Shown: positions 15,931 to 26,002, counted from the stretch's first letter. The stretch is DNA of 64,000 nt from Iodobacter ciconiae (GCF_003952345.1 NZ_CP034433.1:744001-808000), one strand, 5' to 3'. Notes: generated by a model not told the origin, from the letters alone. A program made the numbers and translations.

Positions 15931-16938
15931 ATGGCTGCTGATTTAAGTGATGAAGGTGTACGTAAAAGCGCATTATTATTGATGACCTTGGGTGAGGATG
16001 TTGCCGTTGAGGTTTTTAAGTTTTTGGGTCCCAAGGAGGTACAGAAACTAGGCTTTGCTGTTGCAGGAATGGGGGCGGTAAAGCGTGAAGAAATTGATGT
16101 GTTACTTGGGGAGTTTATTGCCTCAACGCAAAATCGCGCCAATCTTGGCGCCGCAGATGAATATATCCGTTCGGTGCTGACTAAAGCTTTGGGCACAGAT
16201 AAAGCGGCCAATCTGCTCGACCGTATTTTGCAGGGCAATGATAATAACGGAATTGAATCCCTTAAATGGATGGATTCATCTGCGGTAGCCGAGCTCATTA
16301 AAAATGAGCACCCGCAAATTATCGCGACGATTCTGGTGCATTTAGAATCTGATCAGTCTTCTGAAATTCTGAGTTATTTTGTTGAGCGCCAGCGTAATGA
16401 TGTACTGCTGCGGATTGCTACACTGGAAGGTGTGCAGCCTGTCGCGCTTAGAGAATTGAATGATGTTCTGACGCAACTGATGTCTGGCTCCGATAAGCTG
16501 AAAAAGAGCGCGATGGGCGGGGTACAAATGGCGGCTGACATTCTTAATTTCATGGGCGGGGTGGTTGAAGCGTCAGCGATGGCCAGTGTGCGGGATTATG
16601 ATCCGGAGCTGGCACAGAAAATCCAGGACAAAATGTTTACTTTTGACAATATCCTGGATATTGATGATCGGGGTATTCAATTGCTTATGCGTGAAATTCA
16701 ATCTGATTCACTGGTTATCTCGCTTAAAGGAACCAGCCAGGCGCTCAAGGAAAAGATTTTCAAAAATATGTCTTCGCGGGCGGCTGAAATGTTGCGCGAT
16801 GATTTAGAAGCACGCGGACCAGTCAAGTTGTCTGAAGTTGAAGCAGAACAAAAAGAAATCCTTAAAATTGTTCGCCGGTTAGCCGATGAAGGCCAGATTG
16901 TGCTGGGCGGTAAAGGTGATGAAGGGTTAGTTGAATAA
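15931..16938 (+). CDS. fliG: Flagellar motor switch protein FliG
   Basis: A 335-aa rotor/switch protein that binds FliF, FliM and the stator. The N-terminal FliF-binding domain starts VRKSALLLMTLGEDVAVEVF. The middle domain carries the EHPQ motif (NEHPQIIATILVHL), and the C-terminal domain carries the charged torque helix region near LLMREIQSDSL and SSRAAEMLRDDLEARG. TTGAGGAG precedes the ATG. It is 67 bases after fliF and clearly part of the same operon. Confidence 0.95.
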   Translation: MAADLSDEGVRKSALLLMTLGEDVAVEVFKFLGPKEVQKLGFAVAGMGAVKREEIDVLLGEFIASTQNRANLGAADEYIRSVLTKALGTDKAANLLDRILQGNDNNGIESLKWMDSSAVAELIKNEHPQIIATILVHLESDQSSEILSYFVERQRNDVLLRIATLEGVQPVALRELNDVLTQLMSGSDKLKKSAMGGVQMAADILNFMGGVVEASAMASVRDYDPELAQKIQDKMFTFDNILDIDDRGIQLLMREIQSDSLVISLKGTSQALKEKIFKNMSSRAAEMLRDDLEARGPVKLSEVEAEQKEILKIVRRLADEGQIVLGGKGDEGLVE

Positions 16939-17082
16939 TGGTCATATTGAAAAATCGCATTGTCTTTGCGATGCGGTGCTGTGTACCAGAAATATTGCCC
17001 TGTCCATTAAATGCAGGGCGTGCCGGTTTTCGTAATACACACCTTGCTCTGTTTAGAAACGGTGGTGTTTCGAGGCGTCAAA

Positions 17083-18045
17083 ATGAGTAGTCTGAGCGTG
17101 ATTCCTCGTGGACAATTAAGTGCCTGGGAAAAATGGGAGTTAGGTTCTCTGAATGAGGCCGAGGCAGAAGCCGCTGCTTTAGGGGAAGAAAGCTTGGTAC
17201 CTTTGGATCAAACTCCGGATTTGTCTTTAGCAGAAGACAACACCGGGCCAGATGCTGAAGAGGACTTGGCACCGCTTCCAACTGAATCGATTGATGTACC
17301 TGATGCAGATGTTGCTTTTCCCACAGCAGAAGAAATCGAGGCCATTGTTCAGCGCGCCCAGAGTGAAGGCTTCGAGGCGGGTTTGGAGGCCGGGCGCCTG
17401 ATGGCTGAGGATGAAACGAATCGTCTGCGCTTAGTTTTGGCTAGTGTTGAAAGCACGCTGAAAAAAGCGGAAGCCACGCTGTCAAATGAAGTGCTTGATT
17501 TAGCCGTTGCCATTGCCCGCCAGATGGTAAGGGACGAACTTCAGCATGCGCCAGAGCGCTTGTTACCCCTTTTGCGCGAAGTATTAGCCAGTTTGCCTGC
17601 AGCAAGATCCCCATCACGTGTTTTTTTGAATCCTGACGATCTGCTTGCAGTTGAAGGGATGCTGGGTGGAGATTTTCCGGCGGATACCTGGCGCTTATTA
17701 CCTGATTCGCAGCTGGAAACCGGTGGTTGCCGCATTGAAACGCCCGATTCAGCCGTCGATTTGTCTTTGCCTGTGCGCTGGGGAAACATCCTGCGCGTTC
17801 TGGGGCGTCATGGCAGGGCTGATTTGGGCTGGGGGGAGAGCGAAGAGCATGCTGGGCCTCCTTCATCTTTTGCTGCGGAAAATAGCGAGTCTTTGTTTGA
17901 ATTATCTTCTGCTGAAGGCGTGCCCGAGCCGATTGCAGCACCTACGGTAGCACCGGCTTTATCGCCGGAAGAAGCCGTACCTTCCGGAGAAAATATTGCG
18001 GCCTCTGACAGCCAGCTCTCTGCTGAATCCGGGCATCATGACTGA
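17083..18045 (+). CDS. fliH: Flagellar assembly protein FliH with extended C-terminal tail
   Basis: About 320 aa. FliH dimers hold the export ATPase FliI at the C-ring. An acidic, low-complexity N-terminal third leads to [20 protein letters not shown], the GxxxG-type FliH segment, and a coiled coil. The conserved C-terminal domain follows ([37 protein letters not shown]). After it comes a Pro/Glu/Ala-rich tail of roughly 60-70 residues, making the protein longer than the usual 230-260 aa. ATG 17083 has GAGG upstream; the open frame extends 24 codons further but without support. Its end overlaps fliI by eight bases. Confidence 0.9.
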   Translation: MSSLSVIPRGQLSAWEKWELGSLNEAEAEAAALGEESLVPLDQTPDLSLAEDNTGPDAEEDLAPLPTESIDVPDADVAFPTAEEIEAIVQRAQSEGFEAGLEAGRLMAEDETNRLRLVLASVESTLKKAEATLSNEVLDLAVAIARQMVRDELQHAPERLLPLLREVLASLPAARSPSRVFLNPDDLLAVEGMLGGDFPADTWRLLPDSQLETGGCRIETPDSAVDLSLPVRWGNILRVLGRHGRADLGWGESEEHAGPPSSFAAENSESLFELSSAEGVPEPIAAPTVAPALSPEEAVPSGENIAASDSQLSAESGHHD

Positions 18046-19435
18046 AGCGCTGCAAGGCTGCCGGCAGTATTTGGCTGATTGCAAAGATGCGGTGCGCTGG
18101 ATGCGCCCGTGGCTGCCGCGTGGGCGCCTGGTCAGAGTCTCGGGTCTGGTACTTGAAGCGGTTGGTCTGCGACTCGCTATTGGTTCGTCTTGTGATGTGA
18201 TGACACCCAGCGGTGCTTCGGTCGAGGCTGTGGTGGTCGGCTTTAATGAAGATCGTTTATTTCTGATGCCGATTGCCGAAATTTATGGCGTAGAGCCGGG
18301 AGCTCAGGTTGTGCCACATGAAGATGTGGAAGCGTGGGTGCCGGACTATGGCCATCCGCGCCCGCTACAGCGCCGTTTGGAAGATCATGGTCGTCAGATG
18401 CCGGTGGGCTGGGGTTTATTAGGCCGGGTGCTGGATGGTTTAGGACGGCCTCTCGATGGTAAAGGCCGGATTGAGCACGACAATTATATGCCGCTATTTG
18501 CACGCCCTTATAACCCGATGACACGTGAGCCGGTTCGCCATGTGATGGATGTGGGCGTGCGGGCGATTAATGCCATGCTGACTGTTGGACGCGGCCAGCG
18601 TTTGGGATTATTTGCAGGCTCTGGTGTGGGTAAGTCGGTATTGCTGGGCATGATGGCACGTTACACCACTGCCGATGTGGTTGTGGTGGGTCTGATTGGT
18701 GAGCGTGGCCGGGAAGTGAAAGATTTTATTGAAAATATTCTGGGTGATGAGGGCTTAAAGCGCTCGGTCGTGGTGGCTGCACCTGCAGATACGCCACCTT
18801 TGCTGCGTTTATATGGTGCAGCTTACGCAACTTCAATTGCTGAGTATTTTAGAAATCAGGGCAAGCATGTGTTGCTGATTATGGATTCACTGACACGCTA
18901 CGCTATGGCGCAGCGCGAAATTGCCCTGGCCGTGGGCGAGCCGCCTGCCACTAAAGGCTATCCGGCATCGGTATTTGCCCGTTTGCCACAATTGGTCGAG
19001 CGTGCAGGTAATGCTGAAGAGGGTGGGGGATCGATTACCGCTTTTTATACTGTTTTATCCGAAGGGGATGATCAGCAGGACCCGATTGCCGATAATGCCC
19101 GGGCGATTCTGGATGGTCACTTTGTGCTGAGTCGTCAGCTGGCCGAGGCAGGGCATTACCCTGCGATTGATATCGAAGCCTCAATCAGCCGGGTGATGAA
19201 CGATATTATTTCGCCGGAAGAATTCGCTGTGGTCCGGCGTTTCAAATATCTTTATTCCCGCTATCAGCGCAGCCGTGATCTGATCAGCGTGGGTGCTTAT
19301 GTGCCAGGCTCTGATCCTGTGCTGGATGAGGCTATCCGGCGAAACCCAAGCTTTGAAGCTTTTTTGCAGCAGGATATTGCCGAGTGTGAGCGCTATGATG
19401 GGGCTAGAATGAAGCTTTATCAGCTCTTGATGTAA
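18038..19435 (+). CDS. fliI: Flagellum-specific export ATPase FliI
   Basis: About 465 aa, F1-beta-like hexameric ATPase that energises flagellar type III export. Walker A is [17 protein letters not shown], Walker B is [18 protein letters not shown], and [13 protein letters not shown] is the catalytic Glu region. [20 protein letters not shown] is the typical FliI/SctN stretch. ATG 18038 lies within the last codons of fliH, typical translational coupling. An in-frame upstream TTG would add 14 residues inside fliH and is unlikely. A virulence T3SS ATPase is ruled out by the fliH/fliJ neighbours. Confidence 0.95.
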   Translation: MTEALQGCRQYLADCKDAVRWMRPWLPRGRLVRVSGLVLEAVGLRLAIGSSCDVMTPSGASVEAVVVGFNEDRLFLMPIAEIYGVEPGAQVVPHEDVEAWVPDYGHPRPLQRRLEDHGRQMPVGWGLLGRVLDGLGRPLDGKGRIEHDNYMPLFARPYNPMTREPVRHVMDVGVRAINAMLTVGRGQRLGLFAGSGVGKSVLLGMMARYTTADVVVVGLIGERGREVKDFIENILGDEGLKRSVVVAAPADTPPLLRLYGAAYATSIAEYFRNQGKHVLLIMDSLTRYAMAQREIALAVGEPPATKGYPASVFARLPQLVERAGNAEEGGGSITAFYTVLSEGDDQQDPIADNARAILDGHFVLSRQLAEAGHYPAIDIEASISRVMNDIISPEEFAVVRRFKYLYSRYQRSRDLISVGAYVPGSDPVLDEAIRRNPSFEAFLQQDIAECERYDGARMKLYQLLM

Positions 19436-19444
19436 TTAGCAGGG

Positions 19445-19885
19445 ATGAGTGCCGTGGCCCAGTTTCGTTTTGCATTTTTACTAGTGCTCGCTATCGATGC
19501 AAGAGAAGATGCTGCGCGGCTGATGCAGGCTGCTCAGGCTAATTGGCTAAGTGCTCAGGGAAAGCTTGATCAGGTTGATCAGTACAGAGTTGAATATCGT
19601 ACCCGTTTATTGGGGAGCGGGCAGAGTGGGATGACGATTGTCCAATGGCGTGATTTTCAATTATTTCTGGCAAAACTGGATGATGTTGCATTATCCCAGC
19701 AGCAAGAGATTGAGCGTTTGGCGGATGTGTACGCGGCGCATCGCGATGCCTGGCTGGAGTGTGAAAAAAAAGTAAAAGCCTTTGAGGCTTTGAAGCAGCG
19801 GCATTTAGCTGTGGAAATGCAAAAAGAATTGCGTAATGAGCAGCGTAGTAATGATGAATTCAATACACGGCAGCGCCCCCGGTAA
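19445..19885 (+). CDS. fliJ: Flagellar export chaperone FliJ
   Basis: A 146-aa, strongly helical coiled-coil protein with many charged and Gln residues (for example DEARRL-like heptads across residues 15-130). It has the standard FliJ pattern AQFRFAFLLVLAIDAREDAA at the start. FliJ inserts into the FliI hexamer and links it to FlhA. It follows fliI by nine bases, with AGCAGGG as ribosome site. It is the last flagellar gene here; fliK, which commonly follows, is absent. Sequence conservation in this family is weak, so the call leans on position and coiled-coil character. Confidence 0.88.
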   Translation: MSAVAQFRFAFLLVLAIDAREDAARLMQAAQANWLSAQGKLDQVDQYRVEYRTRLLGSGQSGMTIVQWRDFQLFLAKLDDVALSQQQEIERLADVYAAHRDAWLECEKKVKAFEALKQRHLAVEMQKELRNEQRSNDEFNTRQRPR

Positions 19886-20953
19886 AGAGCCTTTTTATAT
19901 TTTCTTGTTTTATCCACGAATAAATCCTGCCTGCGTAAGGATAAGATGTGGGTAAGTCTGTTAGTCCGCTGATTTATATCATTAAAAATAGACTGCTTTG
20001 TTTTTAATCAATCTATACTTTTGCTATTTAAATTCGTTTCTTTATCAAGAAAATAACAGGTTTGATATCTTTTAAGCCTGGTATTTTTTATGGCTATTGT
20101 TCTTTATATTTGGGGCTATCTTTCTTGGTTTAATCGTAAACCACTTTGTAACATAAAAGATCACTGATACTAAAACTTGAATATGGGTAAAGAGTTAAAC
20201 GTGATACTCAAACCTATATGTATTAACAGGATTAATGGTGGGAAATAAAACAGCTTATGCTAATTTTGAAGCGGGGAAGGCTGATTTAGGATATAGCCTA
20301 TTATTGAAAAAAGAGGCCTGTATAGGTTAGTGGATGTGGCGCAGGTACAAATTAAGCTGCATCTCCAGACTTAGTTTCTGTTTGTTTGGGGTTGATGGAG
20401 TTGAGGTGCTGACGGCAGTAGATCAATATTAAGGAGGACCTGGGCTGGCGTACTCATTTTTATACAGGTTTTTGTGCTAAGCAGCAGGTAATTGCATTTT
20501 GGCATAATTGGTTTAACGCTGATGCATACACCCGCTTGCTTCGGTAAGTTTCGATCAGAATAATCCCGCTATTTGAGTTTGCTCAATACTTATATCAGAT
20601 GATTTCTGTAGATTCAACGCGTGAAATTAAGTGATTAATCATGCGGTTTTTTTGGCTTTTTATTTGTTAAGTATTTATTTTATGATAATAAATTTTGTCT
20701 GATAGCCGGAATTTAGCACTTAAATTTTTTCATATTCTTGCTATTTCTTAGCTTAAGTCATTTTTATGCAAGAGCTTGTTTATCTTTCGATTGCTAATTG
20801 TCACTGCTCAGTGAATAATCCTGCTTGTTTGGTGATGTAAGGTGTATCAAATATGTCTTGCGAGGCTTATGACAAATCTGTCACCTCGCACTTCAAAACG
20901 GTTAGAGCTGTGCTTATATTCGTTGCTTGAGCAAGACTAAAAAAGGGGATGTT
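19886..20953. other. AT-rich gap of about 1.07 kb between fliJ and nagE
   Basis: No reading frame of 60 codons or more with coding character is present on either strand. A 34-codon open stretch at 20446-20547 (starting WRTHFYTGF, later IAFWHNWFN) reads like protein but has no start or ribosome site and could be a decayed gene fragment. It cannot be assigned; a transposase or other remnant is possible. The last 100 bases hold the nagE promoter region. No tRNA or hairpin terminator for the flagellar operon is evident. Confidence 0.5.
20861..20888 (+). promoter_or_regulatory. Inverted repeat upstream of nagE, possible operator
   Basis: A dyad made of CGAGG...CCTCG enclosing TGACA-AATC-TGTCA. 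It lies 66 bases before the nagE start, in a position suitable for a repressor or activator site. The regulator is not encoded nearby and is unknown; a NagC/NagR/NagQ-type control is only a guess. Confidence 0.35.
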
Positions 20954-22948
20954 ATGAATATTCTGGGCTATTTACAGAAAATCGGCCGTGCGCTGATGGT
21001 GCCGGTGGCGACGTTGCCAGCGGCTGCCATTTTAATGGGAATCGGTTATTGGATCGATCCAAATGGCTGGGGTAGTAATAGTGCATTAGCGGCCTTTCTG
21101 ATTAAGTCGGGGGCTGCAATTATCGACAATATGTCGATATTGTTTGCCGTGGGTATTGCTTATGGCATGTCTAAAGATAAAGATGGTGCGGCTGCTTTAT
21201 CGGGTCTGGTTGGTTACTATGTACTGACCACATTACTTTCACCGGGCGCAGTTGCACAGATTCAGGGCATTCCTCTGGATCAGGTGCCAAAAGCATTCGC
21301 TAAGATCAATAACCAGTTTGTGGGTATCTTGGTTGGTGTGATGACTGCGGAGCTATACAACCGCTTTAGTGGTGTTGAGCTGCATAAAGCCCTGGCATTT
21401 TTTAGTGGCCGCCGTTTAGTGCCTATCGTGACTTCGGTTGTGATGCTGGTTGTTGCTTTCCCGTTAATGTATATCTGGCCAATCGTGTTTAATGGCTTGG
21501 TGCATTTTGGTGAAAGTATTATGGGTATGGGCCCCACTGGTGCGGGTATTTATGCCTTCTTTAACCGCTTGTTGATTCCTGTAGGCTTGCATCACGCCCT
21601 GAATAGTGTGTTCTGGTTTGACGTTGCAGGGATTAACGATATTCCTAATTTCCTGGGCGGTGCTAAGTCCCTGGCTGAAGGCAAGGCGGTATTGGGTGTA
21701 ACAGGTATGTACCAAGCAGGTTTCTTCCCGATCATGATGTTTGGTCTGCCTGGTGCGGCGCTGGCGATTTACCACACTGCTAAGCCACAAAACAAAGCGC
21801 GCGTTGCTTCCCTGATGATTGCTGCTGCTTTTGCTGCATTCTTTACTGGTGTGACTGAGCCGCTTGAATTCTCCTTTATGTTTGTTGCCCCTGTGCTGTA
21901 TGTATTGCACGCTGTGTTAACCGGTGTGTCGGTTTATATCGCTGCAAGCATGCAATGGATTGCTGGTTTTGGTTTCAGTGCTGGTCTGGTTGACTTGGTG
22001 TTATCAACTAAAAACCCGCTGGCAAAAGACATCCTGATGCTGGTTCTGCAAGGTTTTGCTTTCTTTGCTATCTACTACTTTAGCTTCCGTTTTGCCATCA
22101 AAGCGTTTAACTTCAAAACGCCTGGTCAGGAAGATGAAGAAGAAGGTTTAGTTGAAGATGCTGCTCCGGTAAGTGGTGATACCGATTCACTGGCTCATGC
22201 TTATCTTGGCCTGATTGGTGGCTCTGCAAATGTTGTAGCGGTTGATGCGTGTATTACCCGCTTGCGTTTAACACTGAACGATACTGCCGTTGTTGATGAG
22301 GCTGCAGCCAAGCGTCTTGGCGCTTCAGGGGTTATCAAGCTCAATAAACAAAATGTTCAGATTATTGTTGGGCCTAAGGCTGAGCTGATTGCCACACGTA
22401 TGAGCCAGTTGCTGGCAGCGAAAGGAGTGAGCACTGCAATTCCTGCTGCTACTGCTAAAGCTGATGTTCCGGCTCAGAAAGTGAAGGGTGATTTAGTATT
22501 GCTTGCGCCTATAAGTGGTGAAGTCGTATCACTGCTTGATGTACCTGATGCTGCATTTTCCAGTAAGGCCGTAGGTGAGGGCTTGGCAATTCGTCCAAGC
22601 AGCAATCTGGTTCTTGCCCCTGTTGATGGTGTGGTTGCTAAAATCTTCAACACTAACCATGCATTTGCATTGATTGCTGATAATGGTGCCGAGCTGATTG
22701 TGCACATTGGTCTGGATACTGTGCAGCTGGGCGGCAAGGGTTTTACACGTTTACTTGAACAGGGTTCACGTGTAAAAGCGGGTGATGCAGTACTGGAGCT
22801 TGATCTGGAATATCTGGCAATACACGCTGTATCGATCATTAGTCCGATTGTACTGAGCAATGTTGATCAGTTTGACAGCGTTGCCCAGTTTGCTACAGGT
22901 CACGTGGAAGCGGGTAAAACTGCGCTTTATACGATTAAAGCGAAGTAA
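20954..22948 (+). CDS. nagE: N-acetylglucosamine-specific PTS permease, EIICBA fusion
   Basis: A 664-aa phosphotransferase-system transporter that imports and phosphorylates GlcNAc to GlcNAc-6-P. The membrane EIIC domain (about 1-390) begins MNILGYLQKIGRALMVPVAT and has about ten helices. The EIIB domain (about 415-490) has the phospho-Cys433 in VDACITRLRL. The EIIA domain (about 510-664) has the phospho-His584 in LIVHIGLDTV. The fused C-B-A order and the N-terminus distinguish NagE from PtsG, which lacks fused EIIA. ATG 20954 has AAAAGGGGAT upstream. It stands alone, bounded by a long gap and a terminator. Use of chitin-derived sugar is a reasonable ecological inference. Confidence 0.93.
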   Translation: MNILGYLQKIGRALMVPVATLPAAAILMGIGYWIDPNGWGSNSALAAFLIKSGAAIIDNMSILFAVGIAYGMSKDKDGAAALSGLVGYYVLTTLLSPGAVAQIQGIPLDQVPKAFAKINNQFVGILVGVMTAELYNRFSGVELHKALAFFSGRRLVPIVTSVVMLVVAFPLMYIWPIVFNGLVHFGESIMGMGPTGAGIYAFFNRLLIPVGLHHALNSVFWFDVAGINDIPNFLGGAKSLAEGKAVLGVTGMYQAGFFPIMMFGLPGAALAIYHTAKPQNKARVASLMIAAAFAAFFTGVTEPLEFSFMFVAPVLYVLHAVLTGVSVYIAASMQWIAGFGFSAGLVDLVLSTKNPLAKDILMLVLQGFAFFAIYYFSFRFAIKAFNFKTPGQEDEEEGLVEDAAPVSGDTDSLAHAYLGLIGGSANVVAVDACITRLRLTLNDTAVVDEAAAKRLGASGVIKLNKQNVQIIVGPKAELIATRMSQLLAAKGVSTAIPAATAKADVPAQKVKGDLVLLAPISGEVVSLLDVPDAAFSSKAVGEGLAIRPSSNLVLAPVDGVVAKIFNTNHAFALIADNGAELIVHIGLDTVQLGGKGFTRLLEQGSRVKAGDAVLELDLEYLAIHAVSIISPIVLSNVDQFDSVAQFATGHVEAGKTALYTIKAK

Positions 22949-22970
22949 GTTTGCTTGAACGGAAATAAAA

Positions 22971-23000
22971 AAGGCGAACCTTAAAGGTTCGCCTTTTTTT
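22971..23000 (+). terminator. Bidirectional hairpin terminator between nagE and mdh
   Basis: A perfect 10-bp stem (AAGGCGAACC / GGTTCGCCTT) with a five-base loop, followed by a T run on the plus strand and preceded by an A run. It can therefore stop both nagE and the converging mdh transcript. Confidence 0.9.
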
Positions 23001-23052
23001 ATGTTGTGTGTTTTATATACAACAGGGCTTGCTTGGTTTTAGCCGGATTTGA

Positions 23053-24033
23053 TCAGCCGAGCAGGTGCTTTACTGCATCACGCTCTTCAGACAACTCTTT
23101 TGCGCTGGCATCCATGCGGCTGCGGCTGAAGTCGCTGATTTGCAGGCCTTCAACGATGGTGTACTTGCCATCTTTACAAGTGACAGGGTAGCCAAAAATC
23201 AAATCGCTATAGCCATATTCGCCATTGGCCGGAACGCCCATGGTGACCCAGTCACCATCTGTAGTGCCCAGTACCCAGTTACGGATGTGGTCAATTGCAG
23301 CATTAGCTGCAGAAGCGGCAGAAGACAAGCCGCGTGCCTTGATAATGGCGGCACCACGTTGCTGAACAGTAGGGATAAAGTCGGCTTCCAGCCATTTCTG
23401 ATCGTTGATCAGGGCAGAAGCGCTTTGGCCTTTTACCGTTGCATGGAACAGATCCGGGTATTGAGTTGCGGAGTGATTGCCCCAGATGATCATCTTGTTT
23501 ACATCGGTTACAGCTGAAGATGTTTTCTGTGCGATTTGTGTCAGGGCACGGTTGTGATCCAGACGCATCATGGCAGTAAAGTTGGCCGGGTTTAAATCCG
23601 GAGCGTTTTTCATTGCAATGTAAGCATTGGTATTGGCTGGATTACCCACTACCAGCACTTTCACGTCACGTGATGCCACTTCATTCAGTGCTTTACCTTG
23701 CGCAGTAAAGATCGCACCGTTGGCTTCAAGCAAGTCTTTGCGCTCCATGCCCGGCCCACGTGGACGTGCACCTACCAGTAGGGCGATGTCTGCATCTTTG
23801 AATGCTACTTTAGGGTCATCACTTTGCACAATGCCCTGCAATAGCGGGAATGCACAGTCATCAAGCTCCATGACTACGCCGTTGAGTGCAGGCAGGGAAG
23901 GGGTGATATCAAGTAATTGCAGGATCACCGGTTGATCTGCGCCAAGCATCGCGCCTGATGCAATACGAAATAAAAGGCTATAACCAATCTGGCCGGCAGC
24001 GCCGGTAACGGCAACGCGAATAGGGGTCTTCAT
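23053..24033 (-). CDS. mdh: Malate dehydrogenase
   Basis: A 326-aa NAD-dependent malate dehydrogenase (malate to oxaloacetate). The Rossmann motif [18 protein letters not shown] is at the N-terminus, with substrate Arg residues in [28 protein letters not shown], and catalytic His in [11 protein letters not shown]. It is of the cytosolic-MDH-like type found in many betaproteobacteria. The start was set at the ATG with GGAGTG upstream; the open frame continues 25 codons further without a ribosome site. It is transcribed away from the GntR gene and the rest of the TCA cluster, which complete the same cycle. Confidence 0.95.
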   Translation of the reverse strand: MKTPIRVAVTGAAGQIGYSLLFRIASGAMLGADQPVILQLLDITPSLPALNGVVMELDDCAFPLLQGIVQSDDPKVAFKDADIALLVGARPRGPGMERKDLLEANGAIFTAQGKALNEVASRDVKVLVVGNPANTNAYIAMKNAPDLNPANFTAMMRLDHNRALTQIAQKTSSAVTDVNKMIIWGNHSATQYPDLFHATVKGQSASALINDQKWLEADFIPTVQQRGAAIIKARGLSSAASAANAAIDHIRNWVLGTTDGDWVTMGVPANGEYGYSDLIFGYPVTCKDGKYTIVEGLQISDFSRSRMDASAKELSEERDAVKHLLG

Positions 24034-24392
24034 GAGGATCACTCCGATATTGGTGTGTGAACGATGCCGGGGTCTGAGCGTTTGCACTTCAACTGCAGCA
24101 GGTAACACTTGTTTGCAAATACATTAGAAATTGAATCGGTTTATCTGATGCACTTATCTACATTATTTGTAGAGCAAATGTGGGTACCCCGCTTTGTTAT
24201 GAAGTGGTGTTGCAGTACACCCTGCATGCTTATTTTTTAACGGTTTAAAGTGTGTGCCAGCTACTCTACAAGCCAAGCTGAGAAAGTTTATCACGCGCAT
24301 CTGCGCTTGGCGCGCGTTTTACCTGCAGATGAAATATATTGTTGTGTATCTTTTGTCTTATATAAGACTGTAGTAGACTATGTTGCTACAAC
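24034..24392. other. Divergent control region between mdh and the GntR regulator
   Basis: About 360 bases with no gene. It holds the mdh and gntR promoters and three dyads: CTACA-TTATT-TGTAG (24158-24172), a perfect 14-bp palindrome (24355-24368) and TGTTG-CTA-CAACA, which overlaps the gntR ATG. Confidence 0.6.
24355..24368. promoter_or_regulatory. Perfect 14-bp palindrome, candidate GntR operator
   Basis: GTCTTATATAAGAC is its own reverse complement and lies 25 bases before the GntR gene start. Its GT...AC ends fit the general form of GntR-family operators. Autoregulation and co-control of mdh are inferred. Confidence 0.5.
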
Positions 24393-25139
24393 ATGATAAA
24401 AAGCAAACTATTCTCAATGAGCAAACTTGCAGCTGTTCCTTTATATCGTCAGGTTATTCGTGAAGTTACTACGGCAGTGGATGCTGGCGAGTGGAATGCA
24501 GATGAAAGTTTGCCTAGTGAAAATGATTTAGCACATCGTTTTGGTGTAAGCCAGGGCACAGTTAGAAAGGCTCTTGATGTGCTTGTGCTCGAAGGGGTGT
24601 TATATCGCCGCCAGGGTGTAGGTACTTTTGTTTCGGATGCCAGTGATTTTCTGGCGCGGGCAATGTTTATGCCTTTGTCCGGTTATGGTGGCGAGAAACC
24701 AAAGATCGAAATGCTCGGCTGTGTGCGGATTCATGCCGGTGAGCAATTGGCGGATATTCTGGGTCTTCGGCGAGGTGCCGCGCTGTGGCAGGTGCGTCGT
24801 TTGCTGTGGGTGGCCGGTGCAGTGATTGGCCTGGAAGAAATGTTTTTACCCGAGGCAAATTTCCCAGATCTGGAAATGCGCAGGATCCGGGAGTTGCGGG
24901 GCAATTTGCGTGAATTGTGCTGGCGTGATTTTGGGATGCGCTTAAAAGATGGTGAAGTCCGCTATCGTGCCGTGCCCGCAGCCAGTACCGAAGCCAGATT
25001 GTTGCAAGTTGAAGTGCATGAGCCCTTGCTTCAGCTTGTGCGCTTAGCAAGAGATTTTGATGGCAAGCCACAGGTCTGGAGTGTGGCCTGGTTCAGATCC
25101 GAGCAATTGGCATTTCAGGCTCCGCCTGAGCAAGCTTAG
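24393..25139 (+). CDS. GntR-family transcriptional regulator with UTRA domain
   Basis: A 248-aa HutC-subfamily regulator. The N-terminal winged helix (about 10-80) shows PLYRQVIREV, LPSENDLAHRFGVSQGTVRKAL and LYRRQGVGTFV. The C-terminal UTRA ligand-binding domain (about 100-245) includes LGLRRGAALWQVRRLLWV and a typical VRLARDFDGKPQVWSVAWF. The ATG at 24393 has no clear Shine-Dalgarno; a second ATG at 24417 (MSKLAAVPLY) is as likely. It lies between mdh and sdhC, so it probably responds to a central metabolite and controls the cluster. Neither ligand nor target is shown by the sequence. Confidence 0.88.
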   Translation: MIKSKLFSMSKLAAVPLYRQVIREVTTAVDAGEWNADESLPSENDLAHRFGVSQGTVRKALDVLVLEGVLYRRQGVGTFVSDASDFLARAMFMPLSGYGGEKPKIEMLGCVRIHAGEQLADILGLRRGAALWQVRRLLWVAGAVIGLEEMFLPEANFPDLEMRRIRELRGNLRELCWRDFGMRLKDGEVRYRAVPAASTEARLLQVEVHEPLLQLVRLARDFDGKPQVWSVAWFRSEQLAFQAPPEQA

Positions 25140-25286
25140 ATTGTGCAATTTGCATTCTGAGTAGGCGATAAATGAAAATTTGTAGTTAGGTTTGGTTGGT
25201 AGTAAAAGGCATGTCGGTGGTGCTGGACAGTTTAAAAAAACAGCTCGTGCACATTGGCAGAAGTAAAACTTAAAGAGGAAGTGCGC

Positions 25287-25661
25287 ATGCAAAAAACACG
25301 CCCCAAGCACCTGGAGATCGCGAAGATTCGTCTTCCTTTACCAGGGATTATCTCCATTCTTCATCGCGTCGGTGGCGCGCTGATGTTCCTGGCGATTCCC
25401 TTCATGCTTTATGCTCTGGAAGGATCATTATCTTCTGCCGAGCGTTTTGATACATTCAGATCCTGTATTTCAAATCCTCTTGTAAAAATTGCGTTACTGG
25501 GCATTTTGTGGGCTTTCTTGCATCACGTCTGTGCAGGTGTGCGTTTTCTGCTTCTGGATATTCATAAGGGGCTGGAGCTCAAAACGGCACGTCTTACTGC
25601 CAAAATTGTGCTGGTGGTTAGTCTGGTTCTGACCGTCCTGATTGGAGTACTGGTATGGTAA
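25287..25661 (+). CDS. sdhC: Succinate dehydrogenase cytochrome b556 subunit
   Basis: A 124-aa membrane anchor of complex II with three predicted helices. The conserved start region RPKHLEIAKIRLPLPGIISILHRVGG is split across the membrane entry; SILHRVGGALMF carries the quinone-site Ser and Arg. HHVCAGVRFLLLDIH holds the heme-ligand His. GAGGAAG precedes ATG 25287. The open frame starts 11 codons earlier, but the GAGGAA would then lie inside it. The end overlaps sdhD. It is the first gene of the sdhCDAB set. Confidence 0.93.
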   Translation: MQKTRPKHLEIAKIRLPLPGIISILHRVGGALMFLAIPFMLYALEGSLSSAERFDTFRSCISNPLVKIALLGILWAFLHHVCAGVRFLLLDIHKGLELKTARLTAKIVLVVSLVLTVLIGVLVW

Positions 25662-26002
25662 ATCGTCAAGTGGTCGGTGCGCATTATGGCCTGAAAGACT
25701 GGCTGATTCAGCGTGTTACCGCCGTGATTATGCTGGTTTACACCCTGGGTGTGGTGGCGTTTTTATTGCTTGCAGACGGAGCTTCCTTTGAGGCATGGCG
25801 CCAGCTCTTTGCCTGCACCTGGGTCAAAGTGATCACCACCATCAGCCTGTTTGCCTTGCTTTGGCATGCGTGGGTGGGTGTGCGTGATATCTGGATGGAT
25901 TACTTCCAGCATGTAGGTTTGCGTTTAACGATGCACGTGCTCTCGCTGTTATGGCTGGCAGGTAGCTTGGTTTATATGATTAAAGTTGTGTGGGGTGCAT
26001 AA
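25655..26002 (+). CDS. sdhD: Succinate dehydrogenase hydrophobic membrane anchor
   Basis: A 115-aa protein with three membrane helices that completes the heme b and quinone site with SdhC. GLKDWLIQRVTAVIMLVYTLGV is the usual opening (quoted in two parts: GLKDWLIQRVTAV, IMLVYTLGV). HAWVGVRDIWMDYFQHVGLR carries the heme His and the Asp-Tyr quinone-site pair. Its ATG overlaps the last codons of sdhC, showing translational coupling, and sdhA follows after three bases. Confidence 0.92.
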   Translation: MVNRQVVGAHYGLKDWLIQRVTAVIMLVYTLGVVAFLLLADGASFEAWRQLFACTWVKVITTISLFALLWHAWVGVRDIWMDYFQHVGLRLTMHVLSLLWLAGSLVYMIKVVWGA

